Origin: Trichocoleus desertorum NBK24
GTDB lineage: Bacteria > Cyanobacteriota > Cyanobacteriia > FACHB-46
DNA: 64,000 bases
Direction of reading: 5' to 3'
Assembly: GCF_030409055.1 (NCBI RefSeq)
Contig: NZ_CP116619.1
Coordinates: forward strand, 1,149,628 to 1,213,627
Shown here: positions 8,381 to 16,701 of the stretch, piece after piece
Numbering within the stretch: the first letter of the stretch is position 1
How the letters are laid out: every line of letters starts with the position of its first letter
Notes under the pieces: generated by a model
The model's database searches: none
What the model was told of the DNA's origin: nothing
What the model saw: only the letters and a program-made list of their open reading frames with translations
Translations under genes and position numbers: made by a program

Positions 8381-10417
8381 TTGCCTAACCCATCAGAACC
8401 GCAAAATTTGCCAGCCAAACCTCAAGCTTGGGAAGTCGCGGAGGAAGAGACAAAACGGGCTTGGTATTTAGGAATTGACTTTGGCACCACAGGCTTGTCA
8501 GCTGTGTTACTCGATCGCGTCAGTCAGAAGCTGTATCCCATCTATTGGCTAGAGCAAGCACTAGATGTAGAAACTAAATCTTTTCGCTTACCGACTGCTA
8601 TCTATCTATCAGCTCAGTCATTAGCATCCCCTGAGTTACCTGAAAGTAGTGTTGCGGTAGGCTCTCTGGCTCTTGCAATGGCCTTGCGCGATCGCGATGC
8701 CTCAGTGGCCCATGCTTTAGCTCTACCAGAAACGACAGGGCTGACACCAGAATTACTCATTCAGAATCTGAAGCCATACTTGAAAATCGGCATTCCTCAT
8801 TACGCTGCCGTCACTGACAACTGGGAGCCTGTAGCTCAGTGGTCCGATTATCGCCAGATTCCTCTGAGTTGGTTACAGCAAGCACTACAGACCTTGTTAC
8901 GGACGCTAAACCCCGTTACTGACAACACCTCTAATCTAGTCTGTGGTGCCACTGGTTTAGAGACAAACGTTCTCAAGGCTGCCTTGACTCAGCTAGAAGG
9001 AGTGATATTGGGCTATCCGGCCAATTGGCCTGATACCTATAATTTCAATCTGAGAGAAGCAGTTTTAACCGCTAAATTGGTAGCTCGCCCCGAACAAATC
9101 TTCTTCATCGAAGATGCGATCGCTGCTGTTTTATCGGGGTTAAGAAATCCTCACCGCCCCCAATGGAAAGGCGGTACCCTTGCAGTCAATGCGGGAGCCA
9201 CCACCACCGAAATGGTCATGGTAAACCTGCCGGATCATCTCCAGGATCTAACCTATAGTGACTTCAGCCTGCGTAGCGTACCCTATGCGGGAAATGTCAT
9301 TGATCAAGATATTATTTGTCAACTCTTGCATCCTCAATGGTTCCGCCAACCCCGGACTGCCAATCGGGGGAATATCGTAGAGACTCAATGGCATTGGCAA
9401 GCCGATCAGGTTGCCTTGGATGGCATTCCTTGGGACAGCTTAGGGCTAGACACACTACCCCTACCGATTGCGGGCGAACCCGATGTTGAAACTCGGTACC
9501 GCCTCCAGCAACGCCTAGAAAGCTCGCCCCTAGGCCAAGGTTTATTGGAAGCAGCTAGACACCTAAAGCTGATTTTGCAACACGAAGACCAGTTTACGTT
9601 CGAACTGGGCGATCAGCGCTGGATGATTATGCGGCGACAATTGGAAAGCCAAGTATTTCTCCCTTTCATTCAACGTTTGAATCGAGAACTAAATGTACTG
9701 TTGAGCCAGACAGGTTTACCGATTCAAGCCATTAATCAAGTAGTCTGTACAGGTGGAACGGCTTCTTTGCCCGCAATCGCCCGTTGGCTCCGCCAGAAAC
9801 TGCCAAACGCCACGATTATTCAGGACACTTATCAAAGCGATCGCGGTTTGAGTTTGGGTAATAGAGTTGCCCCTCCAGAGGGGATTTACGGTGCAGAAAC
9901 AAGTGCTGGGGAAGCAGACCTAGACATACCTGTTCCGGGCGATCGCTTAGTTTCTTGTAGCCGTGTCGCCTATGGTTTAGCAGCATTGCCGTTGTATCCG
10001 CAAGTTCTAGACCTACCTCGACAGCAATATGGCGATTATTTTCTGCTCCTAGAATTGTTGCGAGCTTTTCCAGAACAGCCTGTCTCTGTAGCAGGGATTA
10101 TGCAACTTCTAGAGCGTCGTGGCATTAACACCCATGCTTGCCAGCTACATATTCTGGCGCTTTTAGAAGGACATTTGCCACCAGGCCTAATACCTTCACA
10201 ACAGGATAGAAATTCTCTGACAGAGGCATCGAGACAATATCTAGATGCTCAAGCTCTCACCGCCGCCCCCCTATTCTTCAAGGAGGGAAATCAAATCTAT
10301 CGTCCCAATCTAGAGCAATGTCAGCGCTTGCGGGAGTACCTGAGCCAAATCATGGTAAACACTCACCAAACTTTGGAAGAACCGTTCGCGGTCAATTTGC
10401 GCTTATCAGTGCAGTAG
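8381..10417 (+). CDS. Hsp70/actin-fold ATPase-like protein (second half of a possible fusion)
   Basis: The product has the nucleotide-binding signatures of the Hsp70/actin superfamily: phosphate-1 loop G-I-D-F-G-T-T-G (about residues 31-38), phosphate-2 region N-A-G-A-T-T-T-E-M (about 268), and an adenosine motif C-T-G-G-T-A-S-L-P (about 459-467). A C-terminal helical part follows with no DnaK-type substrate domain or EEVD tail. The only start codons ahead of the phosphate-1 loop are TTG (8381 or 8408). The first in-frame ATG comes about 100 codons in and would remove that loop. The frame is open upstream to 8255 and joins the acidic protein across the A10 run, so the natural N-terminus may come from the upstream gene. 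The substrate is unknown. Confidence 0.75.
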   Translation: MPNPSEPQNLPAKPQAWEVAEEETKRAWYLGIDFGTTGLSAVLLDRVSQKLYPIYWLEQALDVETKSFRLPTAIYLSAQSLASPELPESSVAVGSLALAMALRDRDASVAHALALPETTGLTPELLIQNLKPYLKIGIPHYAAVTDNWEPVAQWSDYRQIPLSWLQQALQTLLRTLNPVTDNTSNLVCGATGLETNVLKAALTQLEGVILGYPANWPDTYNFNLREAVLTAKLVARPEQIFFIEDAIAAVLSGLRNPHRPQWKGGTLAVNAGATTTEMVMVNLPDHLQDLTYSDFSLRSVPYAGNVIDQDIICQLLHPQWFRQPRTANRGNIVETQWHWQADQVALDGIPWDSLGLDTLPLPIAGEPDVETRYRLQQRLESSPLGQGLLEAARHLKLILQHEDQFTFELGDQRWMIMRRQLESQVFLPFIQRLNRELNVLLSQTGLPIQAINQVVCTGGTASLPAIARWLRQKLPNATIIQDTYQSDRGLSLGNRVAPPEGIYGAETSAGEADLDIPVPGDRLVSCSRVAYGLAALPLYPQVLDLPRQQYGDYFLLLELLRAFPEQPVSVAGIMQLLERRGINTHACQLHILALLEGHLPPGLIPSQQDRNSLTEASRQYLDAQALTAAPLFFKEGNQIYRPNLEQCQRLREYLSQIMVNTHQTLEEPFAVNLRLSVQ

Positions 10418-10792
10418 AGCTTTTATGCACTCAGTATTAGCCATAAGTTCGACAGAGCTTAATCGTTGACCTCACAAGTAGTCCGTAGAGAGGAAGCTAC
10501 AAATCATGCCAACTCAGAATTTTCGCTGGAAGTCTAGTCATTGAACCAAGCTTTTCCGTATTCATGTCACCGCATCATTACAGCGATCGCTGCAAGCAGG
10601 TGATTGATGATTAGCCTCAGATAGCGGTTTGACTGAGTTTTCCACGGCAACAGCCACATCAGAAGTTTATACAACCGCTAACAAGTTCAAAGATTAGACG
10701 AATCTATGATTTTTCTCTTCTCTTGCATAAAGGCCGCTTCGTATAGTTACAAGTGAGGATACGGAAACCCTAGAGCGACTTACCTATCAGCT
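10418..10792. other. Intergenic region, 375 bp
   Basis: It separates the Hsp70-like gene from the sugar transferase gene, both forward. It should contain the transferase promoter. No hairpin terminator with a T run, RNA gene or reading frame was found. Confidence 0.45.
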
Positions 10793-11476
10793 GTGATTAC
10801 AACTTCTGATCTCTCTCCTACTAACTTCACCACCAGCGGTTTCATCAAGTTTGGCTGTGCGGCTGACGTGCACCCCTCGGTTAATAGCAAAGTCAAGCGT
10901 CTGCTCGATATCATAGGTGCCTTAGTAGGATTGGTCATGACTGCTGCGATCGCCATTCCCGTTGCGATCGCCCTCCAGCTTGATAATCCAGGCCCTATCT
11001 TCTACAGCCAAATGCGCTGCGGTTGCCAAGGAAACCCTTTCCGCATTTGGAAATTCCGTTCAATGGTAGCAGACGCCGACCAACTCAAGCATCTAGTCAC
11101 CAATGAGGCCAAAGGTCATATCTTCAAGAACCAAGCTGATCCTCGTGTGACTCGTGTCGGTCGTTTTCTCAGAAAAACCAGTCTAGATGAGCTGCCCCAG
11201 TTTTGGAATGTGCTGATGGGAGACATGAGCCTAGTTGGAACTCGGCCTCCCACAATTGATGAGGTCAAGCGTTACAACAGACGGCACTGGCAAAGACTGA
11301 ATGTCAAGCCTGGGATGACGGGAGAATGGCAGGTACATGGCCGCTCCACTGTCAAGGATTTTGAACAAGTTGTTAGCTTAGACCTCCGCTATCAACGCCA
11401 CTGGTCTATCGCTTACGACCTCCACCTCATCGTTAAAACAATTGGCGTTGTCTTAAATAAAAGTGGTGCTTGCTAA
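10793..11476 (+). CDS. Bacterial sugar transferase (WcaJ/RfbP C-terminal type)
   Basis: The 227-residue protein begins at GTG. A single hydrophobic segment (about 36-65, after K-R-L-L-D-I-I-G) is followed by the PF02397 catalytic region: K-F-R-S-M near 88-92, then [10 protein letters not shown][11 protein letters not shown] near 129-149. Such proteins transfer a sugar-1-phosphate from a nucleotide sugar to undecaprenyl phosphate, the first step of exopolysaccharide or O-chain assembly at the inner membrane. The multi-helix N-terminal half of full-length homologues is absent, so this is the short form. It is monocistronic, closed by an intrinsic terminator. No other polysaccharide genes are nearby, so the glycan is unknown. 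Confidence 0.88.
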   Translation: MITTSDLSPTNFTTSGFIKFGCAADVHPSVNSKVKRLLDIIGALVGLVMTAAIAIPVAIALQLDNPGPIFYSQMRCGCQGNPFRIWKFRSMVADADQLKHLVTNEAKGHIFKNQADPRVTRVGRFLRKTSLDELPQFWNVLMGDMSLVGTRPPTIDEVKRYNRRHWQRLNVKPGMTGEWQVHGRSTVKDFEQVVSLDLRYQRHWSIAYDLHLIVKTIGVVLNKSGAC

Positions 11477-11540
11477 GCCACAAACAACGCTCTAGCTCTG
11501 GTGTTTTGGTTTCAGTCGTTTCTAAATATTTCATCACTTC

Positions 11541-11580
11541 AAGCGAAGGCTCTCAGGCAGTCTTCGCTTTAGTCTTTTTA
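11541..11580 (+). terminator. Intrinsic terminator of the sugar transferase gene
   Basis: An eight-base perfect stem AAGCGAAG (11541-11548) pairs with CTTCGCTT (11562-11569) around a 13-base loop and is followed by a T-rich tract (11574-11579). It starts 64 bases after the stop codon. Confidence 0.8.
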
Positions 11581-11610
11581 GTATCACCCACTCTAGGAAC
11601 ATCAATCAGT

Positions 11611-11642
11611 ACTATTGCAAATAGCCACTATTGCAAATAGCC
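11611..11642. repeat. Two tandem copies of a 16-bp unit containing a dyad, upstream of pgsA
   Basis: The unit ACTATTGCAAATAGCC occurs twice without a gap (11611-11626 and 11627-11642). Each copy contains the perfect dyad CTATT-GCA-AATAG (11612-11624, 11628-11640), so two identical palindromes are spaced 16 bases centre to centre, 30 bases before the pgsA start. This looks like a pair of protein-binding sites or a recent slip duplication; I do not recognise the motif. Confidence 0.7.
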
Positions 11643-11672
11643 GAGATCGGTACATATTACTGACGTTAACTT

Positions 11673-12203
11673 ATGACTGTTCCTACCTGGATCACGCTAT
11701 CTCGTTTGCTAGGTGTCCCTTTACTGCTTTACGGTCTGCATGATCCCACCCCAGAAGCCCGTTGGTTTTGTCTAGCCATTTTCCTGGTTGCAGCAGGCAC
11801 TGACTGGCTTGATGGTTATCTAGCCCGCAAGCTGAATCAAGTGACAGATTTAGGTAAGTTTCTTGATCCCCTTGTAGATAAGCTACTGGTCTTAGCACCG
11901 CTGCTGGCTCTGATTGAGCTAGACCAAGTGCCAGCTTGGGGGGTTTTTTTAATTTTGGGTCGAGAACTTACGATCGCAGGTTGGCGAGTTAACCCTACTA
12001 TGACAGGCGGCACGATTACAGGGGCAAACCTCTGGGGCAAACTCAAAACAGTCAGCCAAATTGCCGCGATCGCTCTCCTGATTGCTCCGTTACCTGCCGT
12101 TTGGACAACTCCTAGCCTAGTAGCCTTTTGGCTGGCTGTCGTTTTGACGTGGGTATCTGGAGCAATTTATCTGTGGCCGCAACGGCCTCAACCCGTCGCC
12201 TAA
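11673..12203 (+). CDS. pgsA: CDP-diacylglycerol--glycerol-3-phosphate 3-phosphatidyltransferase
   Basis: The enzyme makes phosphatidylglycerol phosphate, the precursor of phosphatidylglycerol, which is the only major phospholipid of thylakoids and is needed for photosystem function. The 176-residue protein has the full CDP-alcohol phosphatidyltransferase motif: D44, D47-G48, A51-R52, G61, D65 and D69 with canonical spacing. Hydrophobic helices flank it (about 5-22, 33-46, 66-90, 125-165). The length is usual. A tandem dyad lies just upstream and could control it. rpmI-rplT follow 83 bases downstream on the same strand. Confidence 0.92.
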   Translation: MTVPTWITLSRLLGVPLLLYGLHDPTPEARWFCLAIFLVAAGTDWLDGYLARKLNQVTDLGKFLDPLVDKLLVLAPLLALIELDQVPAWGVFLILGRELTIAGWRVNPTMTGGTITGANLWGKLKTVSQIAAIALLIAPLPAVWTTPSLVAFWLAVVLTWVSGAIYLWPQRPQPVA

Positions 12204-12286
12204 AAGCTGAGTAATTCCTCTTGCCTCTTGCTATCAGTCCCTAAGTGGCGATAAAATTGTAGACCGTGTCGAATTAAAGCCAGTCC

Positions 12287-12484
12287 ATGCCAAAACTGAA
12301 GACTCGTAAAGCTGCTGCTAAGCGTTTTAGAGCCAGCGGCAGTGGTAAAATCTTGCGCCGCAAAGCCTTTAAAAACCACTTGCTAGAGCACAAAAGTGCC
12401 AAGCGTAGAAACCAGCTATCTCAAGTAGCGGTTGTCCACGAAAGAGACGAAGAAAACGTGCGGTTGATGCTCCCTTATCTATAA
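12287..12484 (+). CDS. rpmI: 50S ribosomal protein L35
   Basis: The 65-residue basic protein has the L35 pattern [13 protein letters not shown] at the N-terminus and a [14 protein letters not shown] block in the middle. It is a structural component of the large ribosomal subunit. The length is normal for bacteria. It is followed 22 bases later by rplT, the conserved L35-L20 order. infC, which precedes the pair in many bacteria, is not next to it here; pgsA is. No L20-binding leader structure was identified. Confidence 0.97.
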   Translation: MPKLKTRKAAAKRFRASGSGKILRRKAFKNHLLEHKSAKRRNQLSQVAVVHERDEENVRLMLPYL

Positions 12485-12506
12485 AAGTTACTAGGACCAC
12501 AAATCA

Positions 12507-12866
12507 ATGACACGAGTAAAGCGCGGTAATGTAGCCCGAAAGCGCCGCAAAAAGATTCTAAAGCTAGCGAAGGGTTTCCGGGGATCTCACTCCACTCTCT
12601 TCCGTACGGCTAACCAACAGGTAATGAAGGCATTGCGGAACGCCTACCGCGATCGCCGGAAGCGGAAGAGAGACTTTCGCCGCCTGTGGATTGCCCGGAT
12701 TAATGCCGCTGCTCGTCAGCACGGTATGAGCTACAGTCAGCTAATTGGTAACCTCAAGAAGGCTGACATCCAACTCAATCGTAAAATGTTGGCACAACTT
12801 GCAGTTTTAGACCCTGCTGGTTTCGGCAAGGTTTTAGAATTGGCGGGTCAAGCAAAGTCAGCCTAA
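12507..12866 (+). CDS. rplT: 50S ribosomal protein L20
   Basis: The 119-residue, highly basic protein begins [16 protein letters not shown] and contains [16 protein letters not shown] near 44-60, typical of L20. It binds 23S rRNA early in large-subunit assembly. It is co-directional with rpmI, 22 bases apart, certainly one operon. The solute-binding protein gene starts only 29 bases after its stop, so it may be read through into that gene. Confidence 0.97.
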   Translation: MTRVKRGNVARKRRKKILKLAKGFRGSHSTLFRTANQQVMKALRNAYRDRRKRKRDFRRLWIARINAAARQHGMSYSQLIGNLKKADIQLNRKMLAQLAVLDPAGFGKVLELAGQAKSA

Positions 12867-12895
12867 GGGCAAAACTAGGTAAGGCAGCATCAAAC

Positions 12896-13753
12896 GTGTT
12901 TGAGCAGCTGAAGTTTTTCAGCAAAGTTTCTAGTCTTTGTTTGGTAATTGGGCTGAGTTTAGCAGGTCAATCAGGTAGTGCTGAAACGCTGGAATCAATT
13001 CAGCAACGGGGCTACCTGATTGTTGCTGTTAAAGAAAACCTATATCCGCTGGCCTTTAAGGACTCAGCAGAGCAACTGCAAGGGTTTGAAATTGAAGTAG
13101 CCCGCCGGTTAGCTCAAGAGCTACTCGGAAAGGCAGATGCTGTTCGGCTCCAGCCAGTTTCTAACCAAAACCGTCTTCCAACTGTTTTGTCAGGCCAGGT
13201 AGACTTAGCGATCGCGAGAGTGACCGCAACGGAGCCAAGGTCTCGCTTAGTAAGCTTTAGTCTGCCTTATTACTTGGATGGCACAGCCCTAGTCTCTAAA
13301 GCAACAACAGTCAAGCGGCTGGCTGATTTATACAACCGCCCAGTCGCAGCCCTCCAGGGTTCTAGTACCATCGCCACCCTGCGCTATTTAGTTCCTGGCG
13401 CTAAGTTAGTAGGGGTAACCTCTTATGAGGCGGCATACTCGCTTTTAGAATCGGGTGAGGCAGTTGCTTTTGCCGCAGATGCAAGTGTTTTGAGTGGTTG
13501 GGTGCGGGAGTATCCTCAATATCGTCTGCTGCCCACTTTATTATCTGCGGAGCCTTTGTGTGTCGTGCTACCGAAGGGGGTGCAGTACGATGATTTACGG
13601 CGTCAAGTCAATAGCGCGATCGCTCGTTGGCATTCTGATGGTTGGCTGCAAGAACGAGCTGTCTATTGGGGTCTGCCGTGGGCTAACTTAATGAAAGGTG
13701 GGGACGGAACACCAATAGAAATGTTGGGTCCCTCGTCAGGCAAAGTCGACTAA
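12896..13753 (+). CDS. Periplasmic solute-binding protein, amino-acid ABC type (SBP family 3)
   Basis: The 285-residue product, starting at GTG, has a signal peptide (hydrophobic segment about 11-24 ending near S-G-S-A-E) and the family-3 fold signature: I-x-x-R-G-Y-L-I-V-A-V-K-E-N-x-Y-P-L-A-F near 34-54, G-F-E-I-E-V-A-R-R-L-A near 63-73, and D-L-A-I-A-R-V-T-x-T-E-x-R near 101-113. It would deliver a polar amino acid or similar solute to a membrane permease, but no permease or ATPase gene is adjacent. The basic and acidic residues that read the ligand cannot be assigned with certainty. Its position right behind rplT is unusual. Confidence 0.82.
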   Translation: MFEQLKFFSKVSSLCLVIGLSLAGQSGSAETLESIQQRGYLIVAVKENLYPLAFKDSAEQLQGFEIEVARRLAQELLGKADAVRLQPVSNQNRLPTVLSGQVDLAIARVTATEPRSRLVSFSLPYYLDGTALVSKATTVKRLADLYNRPVAALQGSSTIATLRYLVPGAKLVGVTSYEAAYSLLESGEAVAFAADASVLSGWVREYPQYRLLPTLLSAEPLCVVLPKGVQYDDLRRQVNSAIARWHSDGWLQERAVYWGLPWANLMKGGDGTPIEMLGPSSGKVD

Positions 13754-13790
13754 AATCAGATCTGCTTAGCGGTGCTCACATATAACAAAT

Positions 13791-14342
13791 ATGGATAACT
13801 TACTTCCCGTTGTCTATTTGTCAATCTTGCTAACTTTACTAGCAAGCGCAGGCTGGGCGATTTTTCGTCAAGTGCTTAAAACCCGCAAGATTGAAACTTC
13901 TATTTCGCGCTTGCAGAACAAACTAAATAAAGAAAAAGGCACAGCTGAGGAATACTACGAGCTTGGCAGCATCTACTTAGAGAAAAAGTTGTATTCTCAA
14001 GCGGTAATACAACTGCAAAAAGCGCTCAAATCGCCCGATTTAGAAGGCGAGGAAAATACAGCCCTCATTTACAACGCCTTGGGTTATGCTTACTTCGCCC
14101 AAGAGCAGTATGACTTATCGATTCGTCACTACAAAGAAGCGCTAAAACTTAGCCCCAATTACGTGACGGCGTTGAATAATATTGGGCATGCCTATGAGCG
14201 TAAGCAACTCATGGCCCAAGCTCTAGAGTCCTATGAAGCAGTCCTCCAGTTGGAACCTCAAAGCGTAACGGCTCAGCGTCGAGCGGATGCTTTGAGGAAA
14301 CGCTTAGTTCCAACAGCCGCGAGTGCAGAAAATGAAGGCTGA
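13791..14342 (+). CDS. TPR protein with N-terminal membrane anchor, Ycf37-like
   Basis: The 183-residue protein has one N-terminal transmembrane segment (about 5-27), a short basic/coiled linker and three tetratricopeptide repeats (about 52-85, 90-123 with A-L-G-Y-A-Y-F-A-Q-E-Q-Y-D-L, and 124-158 with A-L-N-N-I-G-H-A-Y-E). This matches the architecture and length of Ycf37, a thylakoid protein reported to help photosystem I assembly or stability. TPRs mediate protein contacts and are not enzymatic. The name rests on architecture and remembered sequence character, so a paralogous TPR protein remains possible. It is 37 bases after the solute-binding protein gene and is followed by a long hairpin. 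Confidence 0.65.
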   Translation: MDNLLPVVYLSILLTLLASAGWAIFRQVLKTRKIETSISRLQNKLNKEKGTAEEYYELGSIYLEKKLYSQAVIQLQKALKSPDLEGEENTALIYNALGYAYFAQEQYDLSIRHYKEALKLSPNYVTALNNIGHAYERKQLMAQALESYEAVLQLEPQSVTAQRRADALRKRLVPTAASAENEG

Positions 14343-14373
14343 CAGAGAACTTAATATCTAGTATCAAACTCAA

Positions 14374-14412
14374 AGCGATCGCCCTGGCTGGAAATTAGCT
14401 GGGGCGATCGCT
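14374..14412. terminator. Long hairpin between convergent genes, with a HIP1 site in each arm
   Basis: AGCGATCGCCC (14374-14384) pairs perfectly with GGGCGATCGCT (14402-14412), and a TGTTTT tract follows on the forward strand (14412-14417). It lies 31 bases after the Ycf37-like stop and 89 bases after the porin stop on the other strand, so it probably ends one or both transcripts. Both arms contain the cyanobacterial GCGATCGC octamer. Confidence 0.65.
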
Positions 14413-14500
14413 GTTTTGGCAGATTAGGTTTAACTCTGGAGTGAAGTTGCTGAGGTGATTACTAATCCCAACAACTGAACCCTATCGGCTAGCCAGAATC

Positions 14501-16282
14501 TTAGAAGGTAAAGGTGGTTCGGAGAGCACCAATCCCCACTGTGTCGCTCTCAGGTGCATTACCTGGATTGAAGAGCACCATGAAGCCTGGAGTAACCGTG
14601 ATGTTGTCGGAGATGCGGTAACGATAGAACACTTCTAAGTGAGTCGTGGTACCGGGTTGTTCTCCCTCAGTTCCTAATCCACCTGCTAGCAAGTTAGGAA
14701 TATTCTGGCCCGCTGGTAAGTCGCTTTCGGTAATTTTAGGTGGTTGCCCTACATAAATTCCGCCTAGGTTGCCTTCGCCAAATAAATCGGGGAAGTTAAG
14801 GAAAGCCATCCAGTTAGTGGTTTCCACATTACCATCGCGATTAGGAATCCGGGAATTGGTAAAGCCGCCCCAGCCTCCCACGGTAATTCCAGGGGTAGCA
14901 CGCCAAGCTAGGGTAGCACCGAAAGCATCGGTTTTGAGACCAGAACCAATGGTGACTTGGTCATCTCCTACTCCTAAACCTAAGCTACCTGCAAAGCCAG
15001 ACCCAGAAGGATTATAGGAGTTGATGTAGTGGAGGGCTAGGTCAATCGTGTCGGTGGGAGACGCAGTTAACTGAACCCCAGTCGTAGTGGCGCTACGGCG
15101 GCTCCCAAACAAACCAGCATCGTTAGGGTCAGCAGGATCACTTGCCGAGTAAACACCCTGCAAGCTGAGACGAGAACCGATTTGCCAGTCAAAACCAGCT
15201 CCACCTGTGCCGTTTCCAATACTGATAATGGGGTTCCGCTGGGCAAACGCTGAGATTGGCCCTTGTCCAGAACTTTCAACTCGGTTAGCTCCCCGGAAGA
15301 CGTTGACCGCGTTAACGCCAACAGGCCCCGCTACCACCGCAAAGTTATTACCAATCAAATGCCGGAAAGTGAGATCACTGAGAACGAATTGATTGTCGGT
15401 GTCTAGCTCATAACCCAACTTGGTGTCGTTGCTGAGGCGAGGCGCAGTGCTGCCATTGCCAGCCGCCAGTCCAGTCAGCAGGATGCTGCGGTTGCTCAGT
15501 TGAGTGAACAGGCTTAACTGGACATTGTTGATGAGGTTGATGTTGGTTGCTGGATCTTTAGTATCTTTAACGCCATCGACTGGGAAAAAGTCAGCCGTGT
15601 TTTCAGTGCGACCTTGAACTCCAAAGATCGCTTGACCAAATAACTTGGTCGTAGTGGAAAACTGGTTTGCCTCGAGTTCAGCGGTACGGGCTTCTAAAGC
15701 ATCGGTTCGGCCTCTGAGGGTAGCAAGTTCAGCAGAGAATTCTTCCTGCAATCGCTGTAAGGTCGCTAAATCTTCTTTTTGCACCAGTTCGTCAGTGCCC
15801 GCAGTAATGAGCTCGTTGATGCGGTCGAGGCAAGAATTGACACCAGCGGCAAACTCGTAGCGAGTTAAGGCTCTGTTGCCTCGGTAGGTGCCATCCGGAT
15901 AACCTGCAATACAGCCGTACCGCTCTACCAAAGATTGCAATGATTGGAAAGCCCAATCGGTGGGTTGCACATCAGATAGTTGGGATACTGAGGTCACTTG
16001 AGCCATGCCATTGCTGGCCTCTTCTGGAGCCTCAGGGTCAAGAGTTGAAACATTGATCAGGTCTTGGCTGCTGTCTACATCTGAACTTAGCGCTTGAGCT
16101 TGTAGAGTCTCATCCGCGATCGCTAGAGGCGCAGAGGTAGTCGTGGCTGCATCCGCAGATGTTATGTCGGTAGCATCGCTGGTAGCTGCCACAGCAGGAG
16201 ATAAACTCGCTGTCAACAATCCTAAGACCGTACAGACTAGGGCTAAAGAGACATTTTTTTCTAAGCCCATTGGGGATTTCAT
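14501..16282 (-). CDS. Outer-membrane porin with SLH domain (iron uptake porin, OprB family)
   Basis: A signal peptide (about 8-33, ending A-V-A-A) is followed by a Ser/Thr/Ala-rich linker, an SLH domain (about 95-155, D-W-A-F-Q-S-L and G-Y-P-D-G-T-Y-R-G-N-R-A-L-T-R-Y-E-F-A), a coiled coil (about 165-205) and an OprB-type beta-barrel ending in F. The SLH domain would tie the barrel to peptidoglycan-linked polymer; such proteins form channels for inorganic ions in cyanobacterial outer membranes. I chose the ATG at 16282 (593 residues) because GGAGTG sits nine bases before it and the signal peptide follows directly. The frame runs upstream to 16489, but that part does not look like a signal sequence. 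An IS66-family element is inserted 420 bases upstream. Confidence 0.85.
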   Translation of the reverse strand: MKSPMGLEKNVSLALVCTVLGLLTASLSPAVAATSDATDITSADAATTTSAPLAIADETLQAQALSSDVDSSQDLINVSTLDPEAPEEASNGMAQVTSVSQLSDVQPTDWAFQSLQSLVERYGCIAGYPDGTYRGNRALTRYEFAAGVNSCLDRINELITAGTDELVQKEDLATLQRLQEEFSAELATLRGRTDALEARTAELEANQFSTTTKLFGQAIFGVQGRTENTADFFPVDGVKDTKDPATNINLINNVQLSLFTQLSNRSILLTGLAAGNGSTAPRLSNDTKLGYELDTDNQFVLSDLTFRHLIGNNFAVVAGPVGVNAVNVFRGANRVESSGQGPISAFAQRNPIISIGNGTGGAGFDWQIGSRLSLQGVYSASDPADPNDAGLFGSRRSATTTGVQLTASPTDTIDLALHYINSYNPSGSGFAGSLGLGVGDDQVTIGSGLKTDAFGATLAWRATPGITVGGWGGFTNSRIPNRDGNVETTNWMAFLNFPDLFGEGNLGGIYVGQPPKITESDLPAGQNIPNLLAGGLGTEGEQPGTTTHLEVFYRYRISDNITVTPGFMVLFNPGNAPESDTVGIGALRTTFTF

Positions 16283-16701
16283 CGTTTTATTCACTCCTTC
16301 GAACACCATAAGTGACCAAGCTCTATGCTTCATCGTTACTGCTTGTAGAGACTTAGACACACCGCTGTATAAATTTAGTTGCCGCCATCGCCCGTTTACG
16401 TAGAAGGCTACTTCACTCAGTGACGGCTGAGTTTTCAGAAAGTTCACCTCTAACCATTTGGAGCATTCCCATCTTCTAGCCAGAATCACACATCAGCGAG
16501 AGATGAGACGAACCGGAGCCAAGTAGGTCAAAAACTGGGCAAGAGCGGTACCTGCTCAATTTGGGTGGATCAAGATCAAACAGTCCTTTGCCACACTTCT
16601 GCTGGTCTTAGCACCCCAAATATTTTTTATCTCTTAGTAATTATCAGTCATGACGTTGACGCTCAGGCAACCTTGTCCATAAAGGATGGGTAAAATTTAT
16701 C
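16283..16701. other. Porin upstream region, 419 bp, bounded by the insertion sequence
   Basis: This holds the porin ribosome binding site (reverse complement of 16292-16297) and presumably its promoter. AT-rich sequence around 16620-16660 contains a weak Fur-like TGATAATTA on the reverse strand that I would not call a site. The region ends at the left target duplication of the inserted element, so the original upstream neighbour was the pentapeptide gene. Confidence 0.5.
16694..16701. repeat. Left copy of 8-bp target-site duplication
   Basis: AATTTATC directly precedes the left inverted repeat of the insertion sequence and recurs exactly at 18138-18145. Confidence 0.9.

Noticed and set aside
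11611-11642. CRISPR-like short repeat
   Set aside because: Only two adjacent copies with no spacer; it is a tandem duplication. No CRISPR array or cas gene was found anywhere in the window.
16283-16489. N-terminal extension of the porin frame
   Set aside because: Places about 70 non-signal residues before an obvious signal peptide; GGAGTG supports the ATG at 16282.
16600-16660. Fur-box-like TGATAATTA upstream of the porin
   Set aside because: Too few matches to the Fur consensus to call, although an iron-uptake porin would make it attractive.
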